A stretch of DNA of 64,000 nt from Candidatus Bilamarchaeum dharawalense (GTDB lineage: Archaea; Micrarchaeota; Micrarchaeia; Anstonellales; Bilamarchaeaceae), in NCBI GenBank assembly GCA_902386555.1, contig CABMJJ010000009.1, positions 275,680-339,679 on the forward strand, in the 5' to 3' direction. Below the pieces are notes generated by a model that was not told the DNA's origin, made no database searches, and saw only the letters and a program-made list of their open reading frames with translations. Positions within the stretch are counted from its first letter, which is position 1. Each line of letters opens with the position of its first letter. Of this stretch, positions 1-9,865 are shown piece by piece. Both the position numbers and the translations under genes were made by a program.

Positions 1-199
1 TTGGATTCTGACTGGTTTCAAAATCCATAATGCCGTGGGTTGCACTCAGACCATGCCGACCTATTTTCTGACCTTGCTCAATTGCATCCAAAAGAGCCCC
101 AAATCTTTTTTTGTTATCGAAATAAGCATGTGCTCTTGGAAAATGTCTTGCTAGAAATCCTTTATCCAGTTCTCCTGATTTCCCTGTAAGTTGTTTCAT
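1..199 (-). CDS. Partial hypothetical protein, runs off the window edge (MKQLTGKSGELDKGFLARHFPRAHAYFDNKKRFGALLDAIEQGQ...)
   Basis: Open frame on minus strand from ATG at 197-199 to the window edge, just downstream of the 210..1709 gene. Confidence 0.5.
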   Translation of the reverse strand, partial: MKQLTGKSGELDKGFLARHFPRAHAYFDNKKRFGALLDAIEQGQKIGRHGLSATHGIMDFETSQNP

Positions 200-209
200 A
201 AAAATAACC

Positions 210-1709
210 TTATGGACAAATGCTCGGAATACGAACATTCTTTGGGCAAATGTCTTTAGATTCTGGTTCATAGACCCGCTCTGAACCACTGTACCAATAC
301 CATTTGCTTAATTCGTGATCAAAATGCTCCCATATTATTTTACCATCTCGATAATGAAATCTGTTGTGGATGTAGGCATAATAAATGTCTCCAGAGATTT
401 GCCTTCCGATCATATCATTCATTTTTAGGGCTTCGGTGTGGGCAACATAGTAACCAAGTTCAATATCATTGAATGAATCCATACCGTAAACCAGTCGACC
501 TGCAAGAGGATGATCGCATTTCTTGCCAGGAATGGATGCACAGATAGACATTGCCTCTTTCTCATCAAGCCAATAATTTCGATCCTCGTCTGCATAGACC
601 AATGCTTGTGCTTCTAACAATTTTCTGTTAAGGTCTTGAACCTGGATTTCTTGTCTTATGTATCCCCAAACTGCCAAGGTGGTAACTGCAGCAGCTACCG
701 CAGCCACAGCTGCATATTTCAGCCCAGTTATCAATCTTTTCACCCAGTGTTTTTCAACGGCCTTTTTGTCGTATATACCTTCACCAGTATTGATGATGAC
801 TACGCGATCATCTGAACTAAATCCATAACTAAAAGCACCAGCAAATCCTGCAGCTGCTGATGGTTCTGAGTGAATTCCAAGCTCTTGTAATCTTCGATAT
901 GCTCTAAGGATTTTACCATCGCTCACAGTAAGTAGATTCAATCGTCCAGACCTAACCAGATCATCTGCCATTTCATGGTAAGGAGTACAGGGTGCAGTAA
1001 GCTTATCAGCCACGCTTCTATCCCGCTTTTTTGAAAACTCACTGCCAAGTGCAATTGCATTTTTTGGCGTTGTGACGCCAATAATTAGTGGAGCATTACT
1101 TCCCCAAATTCTTCTTGCTTCAGCCTCCAGCTCAACAACCAATTCACCACTACCAATTGGACAAATTAAATGAGTCGGAGGCAGGGTTATACCTTTAGCT
1201 GCTAAATCTTCTTGGATTTCATGAACAATATTGCCATACCCTTGAGGAAGTTTATAGCTTTCAACCATCCTTATTTGTTCATCGCTACAACTAGTCAATT
1301 TTCTTGCAATTTCACGCATTTCTTCTTGAGTGACTTCGTGTTTGCTAAGGTCCATCTCATGAACAATGGAACATTCACGCAATCGATCTTTTACAACTCT
1401 AGGAATATCTTTTGAAACGATATTTACAACTTGAATACGGAAATCTTTCCAGTCTTTTCCTTCAGATTCTGCTAGCTGTTTTGTTAATTCGCCAGTGCTG
1501 AGACCCGAATTGCCACAGGTAATGTGAACCAGCACCGCGCTCTCGTCTGGTTTAATGGTAGCTAGCAAAGCCTCGCATCGCCTATCCTTATGGGTACCTG
1601 AAATTTCATTGGCGCTTTCATCTTTGATAAAAACCTTGGCTCTATGACATAGGCCTGAAATCTGGTGATACTCACGTAGAGGCGTATGACCTATTCTAAG
1701 TTGTCTCAT
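210..1709 (-). CDS. PLP-dependent beta-family (threonine/cysteine synthase-like) protein with TM segment and extra C-terminal domain
   Basis: FIKDESANEISGTHKDR (PLP-lysine type motif), ITCGNSGLS, then hydrophobic segment LKYAAVAAVAAAVTTLAVWGYI and ~150 aa C-terminal region. Confidence 0.75.
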   Translation of the reverse strand: MRQLRIGHTPLREYHQISGLCHRAKVFIKDESANEISGTHKDRRCEALLATIKPDESAVLVHITCGNSGLSTGELTKQLAESEGKDWKDFRIQVVNIVSKDIPRVVKDRLRECSIVHEMDLSKHEVTQEEMREIARKLTSCSDEQIRMVESYKLPQGYGNIVHEIQEDLAAKGITLPPTHLICPIGSGELVVELEAEARRIWGSNAPLIIGVTTPKNAIALGSEFSKKRDRSVADKLTAPCTPYHEMADDLVRSGRLNLLTVSDGKILRAYRRLQELGIHSEPSAAAGFAGAFSYGFSSDDRVVIINTGEGIYDKKAVEKHWVKRLITGLKYAAVAAVAAAVTTLAVWGYIRQEIQVQDLNRKLLEAQALVYADEDRNYWLDEKEAMSICASIPGKKCDHPLAGRLVYGMDSFNDIELGYYVAHTEALKMNDMIGRQISGDIYYAYIHNRFHYRDGKIIWEHFDHELSKWYWYSGSERVYEPESKDICPKNVRIPSICP

Positions 1710-1798
1710 ATCTCTCCATACTTATTGTGGTTGTTTGTGTTTTTAAATGTTAGTTTTTATGCAATCTAGTGGAAAATGGAGAAAGTGTTTAAAAATAG

Positions 1799-2503
1799 AT
1801 GGATATGGAGCAAATGTTTAAATATGGTTTTAGACAGAATAGGCTTATGAAATTCTGTGAAATAGGAGTTTACCATCATGATTGTTGGTTTACTGATGCC
1901 ATAAACAAGTTCCCAGAATTACAGGTTAGAGAGATCAGTGCACGCATTTGCGAATTGGGCTCTGGAGTGAAAATAAACAGAGCAAGTTATCGTATTTTTA
2001 CCCCAAATAAGGAATGTATTGGGGCTTTTGTAAATCAAATTTCTTCTTCTGTATCCGAGGCAAAGGTATTAGCTTCTGACGCTGCAACTGCATTGGTGGA
2101 AGTCACCTGGAAAGCGTCTAAAACATCTTATGATGCAATTTTGGGAAGTGGCTGTGCAGTAACTTCTGCTTGCTATGGAAAAGACGGTTACGAAACATAT
2201 TCGTTATTCACAGACACCCCAGATGAAACCCGAAAATTACTTGGTGAGTTGGAGCAGATTGGCGAGGTTAGGACATTTTCCATAAAAAATACTCCAAATG
2301 GCAATCGAAAGTTCGGGCTTACGCCAAAACAACAGCAGGCGATTGTTTCTGCAATATCCATGGGCTATTATGAATGGCCAAAGCAGGCCAATTTGGAAGA
2401 ATTGGCAGCTAGGCTTGGAGTTAAACGCAGAGCATTGCAGGAAAATTTGAGAAAAGCAGAAAGTAAGGTTCTTGGCGGAATGCTGGACCAGCTCCATATG
2501 TAA
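1799..2503 (+). CDS. Bacterio-opsin activator-type HTH transcriptional regulator
   Basis: C-terminal LTPKQQQAIVSAISMGYYEWPKQANLEELAARLGVKRRALQENLRKAESKVL, HTH_10-like; similar layout to 17000..17716. Confidence 0.75.
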   Translation: MDMEQMFKYGFRQNRLMKFCEIGVYHHDCWFTDAINKFPELQVREISARICELGSGVKINRASYRIFTPNKECIGAFVNQISSSVSEAKVLASDAATALVEVTWKASKTSYDAILGSGCAVTSACYGKDGYETYSLFTDTPDETRKLLGELEQIGEVRTFSIKNTPNGNRKFGLTPKQQQAIVSAISMGYYEWPKQANLEELAARLGVKRRALQENLRKAESKVLGGMLDQLHM

Positions 2504-2558
2504 TTTTACTGACATATGTCAGTTCATTCTTATATCTTCAGAAATCCCGAATTATTCT

Positions 2559-4130
2559 ATGAAAGAACTGGACAAGGAATGGAAAACAACTTCGCGATTG
2601 GTCTTGGGAGGAGAGGTTGGCGAATTAGAAGATTTCAGAGAATGGTTAATCGAACTTAACAACCCGAGATTTGTAAAAAAATCCTCCGTTTCAGGTAAGG
2701 AAACTGTCTTTTCCAGCAGCGAATATCAAGAAGGTTCCAAATTTCTAACCATGGATGAGATATCATCAAACCAGAGGTTAGACCCACTGGATATTAACGA
2801 CATAAAAGATATTGATTCCATATTGAATGCAGTCCGGGAGAGAGTATCCTATTGTGGAAATGTCATACTAGGTAATTCTAAGTTCATAGAAAAAAGCTCC
2901 AACATAACCAATAGTTTCTACGTCTACGACTCTGTTAAAATCAGCGATTGTAAAAACATTGCTTGCTCCCAATATCTTCGTCTTTGTGAAAATATTTTTG
3001 GAACAAATGAGGGCGGAGAATCCGAATATTGCATACGTTGCTGCATACTCTTCAAGAACAGCAGAAGTTTTGAACTTTGGAAAAGTACCAATTGCTCTGA
3101 TTGTTATTACTCTTTTGGGCTTGATGGCTGCAAGGATTGCATCTTTTCATTCAATCTTCAAGGTAAAAACCATGTGATCGGAAACCTGGCGCTTCCCAAA
3201 GACAAATATTTGGATATAAAGAAAAAGCTACTTGGCGAAATGAGAGAGCAACTTATAAAAAATAAAAAACTACCTTCGCTTGTTGAATTAGTATCAACAA
3301 CAGAGCCGGATTATGGTGAAGTGGCTACGCATGTGCCAGAATACCATGATGATCTGGCAGCAGATAGAGAGGCAGTGGATGCAGCTTTCACAAAAACATC
3401 AGAGTTGTTATTTTCTAGACCTTTATCTGGCAGAATGGATGACTATGATGGATGGCTACGGTCACATAATATCGTGCCTTATTCTGTAAAATCAGTACTT
3501 AGCAAAAGAACTGTCCAGCTATCGCAATGGCCAGGACTGTCCCAATTGCCAAAAAATAGGATAGTAACCGTAGAAGAGGCTAGAGCAATCTCCAGATTGG
3601 CAATTACCCCAGAACAAGTGGAGAGAATATCTTTGGCAAATGTACCGGAGTTCGTAGGAAAGATAGCCTATTTTCCACCTGAAGAGAGGACAGGAACAAA
3701 CTCCAACCTAATCGAATGCCAATGGGGGTCTTCGGCAGCAAATTGCTATCGTTCGGTGATTTGTGTTTATAGTAAAAATTGCGGATACTGCTCCTGGCCA
3801 AGAAGTTCGGAAAATTGTTTTGGTTGTGGAATTGTTTTTGATTCGAACTTCTCCATGAAATGCTACGACTCGGTAAAACTTTCAAGATGTTTTGAATTGG
3901 ACTCCTGCTCTTCATGTACCGACGTTTATTTTGCCCATAATTGTGAAAATGTCAGAGACAGTATGTTCTGTTTTAATGCAAAAAATCTAAAAAATGCCAT
4001 AGGCAACATGCAGCTTCAGCCGGACCAGTACAAGAAACTCAAATCTGCAGTCCAGAACCAGCTCTGGGATGAATTGGAATCGAAAAAAGACCTAGATTTG
4101 AGTGTTTTCTCGATGGGTGTTGTAAAATGA
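2559..4130 (+). CDS. Cys-rich repeat protein, fused N-type + C-type halves
   Basis: Start placed at MKELDKEWKTTSRLVLGGEVGELEDF within ORF 2472..4130; N-half ends CIFSFNLQGKNHVIGN, C-half contains YCSWPRSSENCFGCG and MFCFNAKNLKNAIGN. Confidence 0.8.
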   Translation: MKELDKEWKTTSRLVLGGEVGELEDFREWLIELNNPRFVKKSSVSGKETVFSSSEYQEGSKFLTMDEISSNQRLDPLDINDIKDIDSILNAVRERVSYCGNVILGNSKFIEKSSNITNSFYVYDSVKISDCKNIACSQYLRLCENIFGTNEGGESEYCIRCCILFKNSRSFELWKSTNCSDCYYSFGLDGCKDCIFSFNLQGKNHVIGNLALPKDKYLDIKKKLLGEMREQLIKNKKLPSLVELVSTTEPDYGEVATHVPEYHDDLAADREAVDAAFTKTSELLFSRPLSGRMDDYDGWLRSHNIVPYSVKSVLSKRTVQLSQWPGLSQLPKNRIVTVEEARAISRLAITPEQVERISLANVPEFVGKIAYFPPEERTGTNSNLIECQWGSSAANCYRSVICVYSKNCGYCSWPRSSENCFGCGIVFDSNFSMKCYDSVKLSRCFELDSCSSCTDVYFAHNCENVRDSMFCFNAKNLKNAIGNMQLQPDQYKKLKSAVQNQLWDELESKKDLDLSVFSMGVVK

Positions 4131-4221
4131 CCAACCAGTTTTTGAGTACTTTTTCCAGGGGTTCGAGGAGATCTACCCCTAACCAACCAGTTTTGGGGGC
4201 ACCCTTTTCCAAAAGGGTGCC
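4131..4221. repeat. 12-bp direct repeat CCAACCAGTTTT (4131-4142, 4183-4194) bracketing hairpin AGGGGT-N12-ACCCCT, followed by perfect hairpin GGCACCCTTTT-CC-AAAAGGGTGCC (4198-4221)
   Basis: Direct reading; the first repeat begins immediately after the TGA stop of the upstream gene. Confidence 0.8.
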
Positions 4222-4284
4222 AAAACCGTTCTACAGCGGCATCAGAGATATATATTTCAAAGATGAGATAATTGGTGTGGGAAT

Positions 4285-6477
4285 ATGGAAGTAAGAGAAA
4301 TACACCTCTATTCTGAAAAAATAGAGGACGATGATGTCAAGAACCTGTTCAATAGGGTAGTGAAATCCAAGTTCCCACTTTTTGGTTTTATTAGTCTCTC
4401 GGACTTTTTTTCATTAAATGCACTTACTTTAGTCGTAAAAAGGAATATTAATACTGTAAAATTTTATGCAAAGGAAAAGGATTGCCTTCAGAATATCTCT
4501 CCACTTATTTTCCCCTACAGGATGTGCGATCCTAGCCTCCTGAAGTTGTCTGAAGGCTCCTATTTCCCAATACCTGGGATGTATGTTATCAACGGAGCAC
4601 AGCATGACCTCCTGGATTTCATTCTAAAAGAAAAAATAGAACAGATGACGCTTAACATAACCAAGGTCATGGGCCAGTTTATTGCCAGTGGAACAGTGGT
4701 AAAGGAAAGCGGCCAGAAGGGCATATTTGTTGTTCTGGCTCCTCAAAAATTCTTGAACATTAATCTGGAAAAAAATCCATCCATCTATATAGAACTGCTG
4801 GAACCGTTGCCAAAACAGATTTACATGAGTTCCAAATACCCTGTTTTCGAAGAGACCGGGGTTAGCATGGGCGTGGACAACTATGATCCGCTTCAACACA
4901 CCATCATAGCTGGAACTTCAGGTTCTGGAAAAAGTAAGGGTCTTTTTGTACTTTTGAAGGCATTGGAAGCAAAATACAAGGACAACACAAGAATTGTTGT
5001 GGTTGATCCACATGGAGAATTTGCCAAATTATTTCCACATGCCAAAATAATCAATTTTATTGACAATTATATTGAACCGTTGGATGTTGGGCGGGACAAG
5101 TCACCCATGCTTACTCAACTTGTTTCACAGTTGATTACATCTTCTATTGGCCAGGAGAACAAATATTCTGAAAGGGTATTATTCTACACTGTTCACCTTC
5201 TCTCATCAATAAACAAACTGGATTTGAACAACATTAGCTTGCTCCTTACAGATTCTTCAGTTAAAGCAGAGTATGTTAGCATGTGTGACAATGACGAGGT
5301 AAAACGATTTTTTGATGAGGAATATAATGACATTCACATTCATCATTTCAACAATGCAATTTTACCGATTTTGAACTTTGTGGGTGAATATCAATTATAC
5401 TTGGGCAAGGAAAAGAAACGAGAGGGGCTTCTAGAAGCCATTCAGCAGAACAGGATTACAGTGGTTGCTTTTGACCCTAAGTTTTTCGGAAGAAGAATGA
5501 TAAGTTTCCTTGCTGGCGCGGTCATAAACCAGATGTATATTTTAGCCATTACTGGAAAATTAATGGATAAACCAACTGTCCTTGTGGTGGACGAATTCCC
5601 AAGAGTGGAGACTAGAGTTACCAAGGATATTCTCTCAGAGACAAGAAAATTCAACCTGTTTGCCTACCTTTCCTGCCAGTACCTGGGCCAGCTTAGTAAG
5701 GAGGTTCTTGATTCCATTGTATCCAATGCAAGAAACATCATTGCATTCAAGATAAACAGACAGGATGCTACCATGCTCAGCTCGATTATGGAAATAAAAG
5801 TCGAAGAATATTTCAAAAAACACAGAGCTACCACCGAACTGGAAGAATCCAAAAAAGAAATGTTCGTACGACTGCACCAAAGGGAGTGTATTGTCCGTTT
5901 GTTTGATGGTGTGAAGTACCTGTTACCCATGAAACTGAAGATAGTGGATGCAAGAAAGTGGGGGTTAAGAGAAGGGGCAGATCCATATGTGGAAAGAACA
6001 CCACCACCAGAAGCACCGGGCGTATTACGATCAAAGCCAATGGAAAATGCATTTGTGAATCAAGCACCCCAGGATAGCGAACGGCACCTGCCTCCAGCAC
6101 AACCATTGCCACGAATGTCAGTTGCACAACAAAAAGGAGAGGAACCGCCACGAACCGAGGCACCCATAGACAGCGCAACAGGACTTTATTGTGTAGCAGA
6201 AGAAGGCGAAAAACCACCCGGAGAGGAAAAAGAAGAAAAACCAGACCTCCCGGAACCAATGACAGACAGTCCATGGTTACAGGAAACCCCAGATGCTATT
6301 TATCAACTGGGAAAGGCCAAGATGAATGGGGATGTGCCAAAGGAAGCTGAGACGATCATAAAAAAGGATGACAACCCATCTGCAACAACACCGTCCGAAC
6401 CAGAAACTGCGCCAAAAACCACATCAAAAGAAGATAAACCAAAAAAACCAGTAAAGAAAGCCAAGAAAAAAGAATAA
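4285..6477 (+). CDS. HerA/VirD4-type (FtsK-HerA superfamily) P-loop ATPase with Pro/Lys/Glu-rich C-terminal tail
   Basis: Walker A IIAGTSGSGKSKG, VVVDPHGEF, Walker B TVLVVDEFPRVE, SCQYLGQL ... SNARNIIAFKI; ~170 aa low-complexity charged tail. Confidence 0.8.
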   Translation: MEVREIHLYSEKIEDDDVKNLFNRVVKSKFPLFGFISLSDFFSLNALTLVVKRNINTVKFYAKEKDCLQNISPLIFPYRMCDPSLLKLSEGSYFPIPGMYVINGAQHDLLDFILKEKIEQMTLNITKVMGQFIASGTVVKESGQKGIFVVLAPQKFLNINLEKNPSIYIELLEPLPKQIYMSSKYPVFEETGVSMGVDNYDPLQHTIIAGTSGSGKSKGLFVLLKALEAKYKDNTRIVVVDPHGEFAKLFPHAKIINFIDNYIEPLDVGRDKSPMLTQLVSQLITSSIGQENKYSERVLFYTVHLLSSINKLDLNNISLLLTDSSVKAEYVSMCDNDEVKRFFDEEYNDIHIHHFNNAILPILNFVGEYQLYLGKEKKREGLLEAIQQNRITVVAFDPKFFGRRMISFLAGAVINQMYILAITGKLMDKPTVLVVDEFPRVETRVTKDILSETRKFNLFAYLSCQYLGQLSKEVLDSIVSNARNIIAFKINRQDATMLSSIMEIKVEEYFKKHRATTELEESKKEMFVRLHQRECIVRLFDGVKYLLPMKLKIVDARKWGLREGADPYVERTPPPEAPGVLRSKPMENAFVNQAPQDSERHLPPAQPLPRMSVAQQKGEEPPRTEAPIDSATGLYCVAEEGEKPPGEEKEEKPDLPEPMTDSPWLQETPDAIYQLGKAKMNGDVPKEAETIIKKDDNPSATTPSEPETAPKTTSKEDKPKKPVKKAKKKE

Positions 6478-6501
6478 TAAACTTCTTCAGGAGGTAGTCT
6501 A

Positions 6502-7524
6502 ATGGCGCTAACCCAGACAGAAGAAAAATTATTACGTTCCATAGTTGTACGTTCAGAAAACGATCCGGAAAATCCTGAGTTTCCGCCTAAAACCCCTAAA
6601 TTTCCAGCAACACCAACCGGTAAGATAAAAGTTCCTGGTTTCTCGAATGTGTGGTTAAAGGACGAAAGCTTCAACCCAACAGGTACGCATAAGGACAGGA
6701 TGGCCTGGGAGATAGTAGTCACCTATAGAAGATTTCTTCTTGCAAAAAAACTAGACCAGATGCATGGACCATTGCCGCAAATGTCCATAATATCTTCAGG
6801 ATCAGCAGCAATTGCAATACAAAGCATGTTGAAGGAGTATCGTTTGCCGAACCTAAAAGTATTGATAGATAAGAACATGGAACATGGGATTATCACTTCA
6901 ATGAAAAAAATAGGTTGTGAAATTTACAAAACAGATTTGAGTGTAAAGGAACTTGATTGGAAAGACATTCTGGAACTAACCAATAATCCAGATGGATATG
7001 ACATAACATCCAATGAAGCATTGGATCCGAGTACACGATTTTATGACTGGTTGAGTTACGAAGTAATAAACAACTCACCGGATTATTGTTTTGTGCCCTT
7101 TGGAACGGGAAAATTATATGAAAACATATTGAATGTTAACAAAAAAGAAGTTTCAACAACCAACCACGACCCAAGATTCAGAGGTCAAGTGAACACCCTA
7201 AGAAAGTGTAATTTCCTTGGTGCAACTACAAATAATCCAAACACCAAGGCGATAAAATTATACTCCCAACATTTGCCATTCGTTCATTATGATGAGCAAT
7301 GGATCAGATTATACCATGATTCTGCCTTTTGCGGTCCTGAAACTAGTGTCCATTTACTTAAGGAAGGTTATCTTGATGATGCCATAGATATTGCAGAAGC
7401 CAACAATGTCAAATGTGAATATTCTGGCATTGCCGGACTTGCATTGATGCTCCAGCTTGGAACATACCTGCCAAAAAACAAAAAAATGCTTATCGTAAAC
7501 ACTGGAAAGACGAAATATCCATGA
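6502..7524 (+). CDS. PLP-dependent beta-family enzyme (threonine/cysteine synthase-like)
   Basis: VWLKDESFNPTGTHKDRMAWEI, SSGSAAIAIQSML, C-terminal LIVNTGKTKYP. Confidence 0.75.
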   Translation: MALTQTEEKLLRSIVVRSENDPENPEFPPKTPKFPATPTGKIKVPGFSNVWLKDESFNPTGTHKDRMAWEIVVTYRRFLLAKKLDQMHGPLPQMSIISSGSAAIAIQSMLKEYRLPNLKVLIDKNMEHGIITSMKKIGCEIYKTDLSVKELDWKDILELTNNPDGYDITSNEALDPSTRFYDWLSYEVINNSPDYCFVPFGTGKLYENILNVNKKEVSTTNHDPRFRGQVNTLRKCNFLGATTNNPNTKAIKLYSQHLPFVHYDEQWIRLYHDSAFCGPETSVHLLKEGYLDDAIDIAEANNVKCEYSGIAGLALMLQLGTYLPKNKKMLIVNTGKTKYP

Positions 7525-9090
7525 TCAAAGAGAATAGATACTATTATTGATTTTTTTGTCTTTTTCTAGTTTTTTGTTAATCTCATCCAGCACTTTTTTC
7601 TTAATTTTCAAATATTGCTCTCGTCCAACTTCCACATTACCTATGGCATATCGTTTACCCTTTATATTAAAACAAAACATGCAGTTAGACAGGCCTTCGC
7701 AATTATGACAGAACATGGAATCTGAACAATCCCTGCAGTTATCCATCTCAAAACATCTAACAAGTTTTTGAGAGTGATAGCAGGTTATGCAGAAGCTAGA
7801 ATCAAAAAGAGTGTCAAAGCCAAAGCAATTTTCTGAATTTTTTGGCCACATGCCACACCCGCAGTATTTGGATTTGACAACTGCAGATGCTTTGTAACAA
7901 TGTGCCGCATTCACAGTGACAGTAGATTCGATGAAATTCTCCACATTTCCCTCTCGAATATCCACTGTAAAGTAGGCAAGCTTGCCAATGGACTGGTGAA
8001 TATTATCCAATCGGATATTCTCTGCCTCCTCCTTGCTAAATTTCACTGTCTCACCAATCTGCCAGGCTTCATCCATGGTTACCACCACATCTTTTGGAAG
8101 AGCCTCTAGCGCGATAACATAGGGAAGCATAAGAAGTCTTTTGCCGCTGATTGCTGATTTTCTCTCCTCGATCTTATGGGCGTGGGTGTAAAGCCAGTCA
8201 TCGTAATCATCAATTTTAGTTAGTTGCTTCCCAAGCACAACAGCGGAAGTATTAGTAAAAGCATCTTCAATGATTTTTTTATTCTCAAATACCTTTTGCT
8301 CTGGTTTTGGAGTAAAATTTGGCTTTTGAAGCTTGGCTTTTTTGGTGATATCAAGCAGAGATGGAAGGGATTTGTTCTGCTTCAAACAATCAACCATTTG
8401 TTCCAAGAGAGATTTTTTGATGGATAGATATTTGTCTCGGTCGATTTCAAGATTTCCAATGCAATATTTTTTGTTTTTTAGGTGAAATGAAAAGAGACAG
8501 TTTGAACAGCCATTGAGATTTGAAATGTAATAGCAGTCAGAGCAGTTTTGAGCAGACCAGACCTCAAAAGAACGCTTAACTGCAAACGTCTGAGTACAGC
8601 GTATACAAAATTCTGTGTCCCCAGGACCGTGAACACCAAAACAATTACTACTGTCTCGTCCAACTGTACAGTAGGCAAGGTATTTGGAATTCATGAATTG
8701 GGCAGTATCGGTCACAAAATGGCAATCAGTAAGATTTGCACTTCTTTCCACATGGCTTGAATTGCCTAGGACAGTGTTCCCACAATAGTAAACCCTATCA
8801 GAAATGGCCTGGGTGAGAGATTCAAGATCTTTTATTTCATTGATATCAAGCTCGAACTTTTGGTTAAAGTTCACTTCGTCAAAACTGATGAACTTTGCAT
8901 TTTTGGGGTATTCTTTTATGGAAAATGCAACATCCTTCCCAGATACATTGGATTTTCGAATAACATTGGAATCGATCAGGCCGGAAAGCCATTTTGAATA
9001 ATCCGTGAGTTCGCCTACTTCCTGACCGAAAAGAAGATTGCATGTCTTTTTCCAGGATTGGTTCAGGATGGTATAGGTTTCAGATGCCAT
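7525..9090 (-). CDS. Cys-rich repeat protein, fused N-type + C-type
   Basis: Two copies of LG..G.L.DY..WL ... SGK ... Cys-rich ... IGNxxxxRxxYLxIKK. Confidence 0.8.
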   Translation of the reverse strand: MASETYTILNQSWKKTCNLLFGQEVGELTDYSKWLSGLIDSNVIRKSNVSGKDVAFSIKEYPKNAKFISFDEVNFNQKFELDINEIKDLESLTQAISDRVYYCGNTVLGNSSHVERSANLTDCHFVTDTAQFMNSKYLAYCTVGRDSSNCFGVHGPGDTEFCIRCTQTFAVKRSFEVWSAQNCSDCYYISNLNGCSNCLFSFHLKNKKYCIGNLEIDRDKYLSIKKSLLEQMVDCLKQNKSLPSLLDITKKAKLQKPNFTPKPEQKVFENKKIIEDAFTNTSAVVLGKQLTKIDDYDDWLYTHAHKIEERKSAISGKRLLMLPYVIALEALPKDVVVTMDEAWQIGETVKFSKEEAENIRLDNIHQSIGKLAYFTVDIREGNVENFIESTVTVNAAHCYKASAVVKSKYCGCGMWPKNSENCFGFDTLFDSSFCITCYHSQKLVRCFEMDNCRDCSDSMFCHNCEGLSNCMFCFNIKGKRYAIGNVEVGREQYLKIKKKVLDEINKKLEKDKKINNSIYSL

Positions 9091-9865
9091 GAATTCCGCC
9101 TCCCAAATTGTAGATATTCAACTCCAATCTTTTGTTTTTTTCGATTTTCTCGGCAATTTCGCCAATTATTTTGTTTTTTATCTTCAGATATGTTTCTCTT
9201 CCAAGCTCAACATTCATTATTGCATATCTAAGCGATTTTGCGTTAAAACAAAACATACAGTTATTCAGATTTTCACAATTGTGACAGAAATAGCAATCAG
9301 TACAATTGCTGCAGTCACTTAGTTCAAAACATCTAGCTAATTTTACAGAATTATAACATTTCATTGAAAAGTTAGAGGCAAAAAGGAAATGACCGCCAAA
9401 GCAGTATTCTGATTCACGTGGCCAGAAGCAGTAGGCATCGCATTTGGAATAGATATACCATACTCCGTCCAAACAGTGCTGGGCATGCATAAATGTTGAG
9501 GTTTTCCTAAGATCTTGGTTATTACCAAGCATGACATCTGAAGTCACATATTTAATGCCATTTAACTTTTCAGAAGCATTTGCCAGTGTTATCATCTTAG
9601 CATCATTTTCAGACAGCTGTTTCTTACCAAGTTCCAGAGATTCTTCCAGGGTTACCATGTTCTTTTTTATTGAATTAAAAAACAAAATGTCTGGCACGTA
9701 AACAATGTTGTCGCTAGCTTGAGACTTGATGTGAAGAGCTTTACTAACATTTTCCAAGAGCCATTCCCGATAGCTTTCAACGCCAGCAAGTTTCTTGCCA
9801 AGAAGAATGAAGGAAGTTTCCTGGAAAGCACGCTCGATTTCATCCATGAACATCACCGTTGACAA
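9080..9865 (-). CDS. Cys-rich repeat protein, C-type half
   Basis: YCFWPRESEYCFGGH, CHNCENLNNCMFCFNAKSLRYAIMN; likely start at MDEIERAF. Confidence 0.8.
   Translation of the reverse strand: MSTVMFMDEIERAFQETSFILLGKKLAGVESYREWLLENVSKALHIKSQASDNIVYVPDILFFNSIKKNMVTLEESLELGKKQLSENDAKMITLANASEKLNGIKYVTSDVMLGNNQDLRKTSTFMHAQHCLDGVWYIYSKCDAYCFWPRESEYCFGGHFLFASNFSMKCYNSVKLARCFELSDCSNCTDCYFCHNCENLNNCMFCFNAKSLRYAIMNVELGRETYLKIKNKIIGEIAEKIEKNKRLELNIYNLGGGIHGI

Noticed and set aside
5828-6274. 148-aa minus-strand ORF opposite the ATPase C-terminal tail
   Set aside because: Shadow ORF of the low-complexity Pro/Glu-rich coding strand; no recognisable domain. The same reasoning removes most opposite-strand ORFs in the track.
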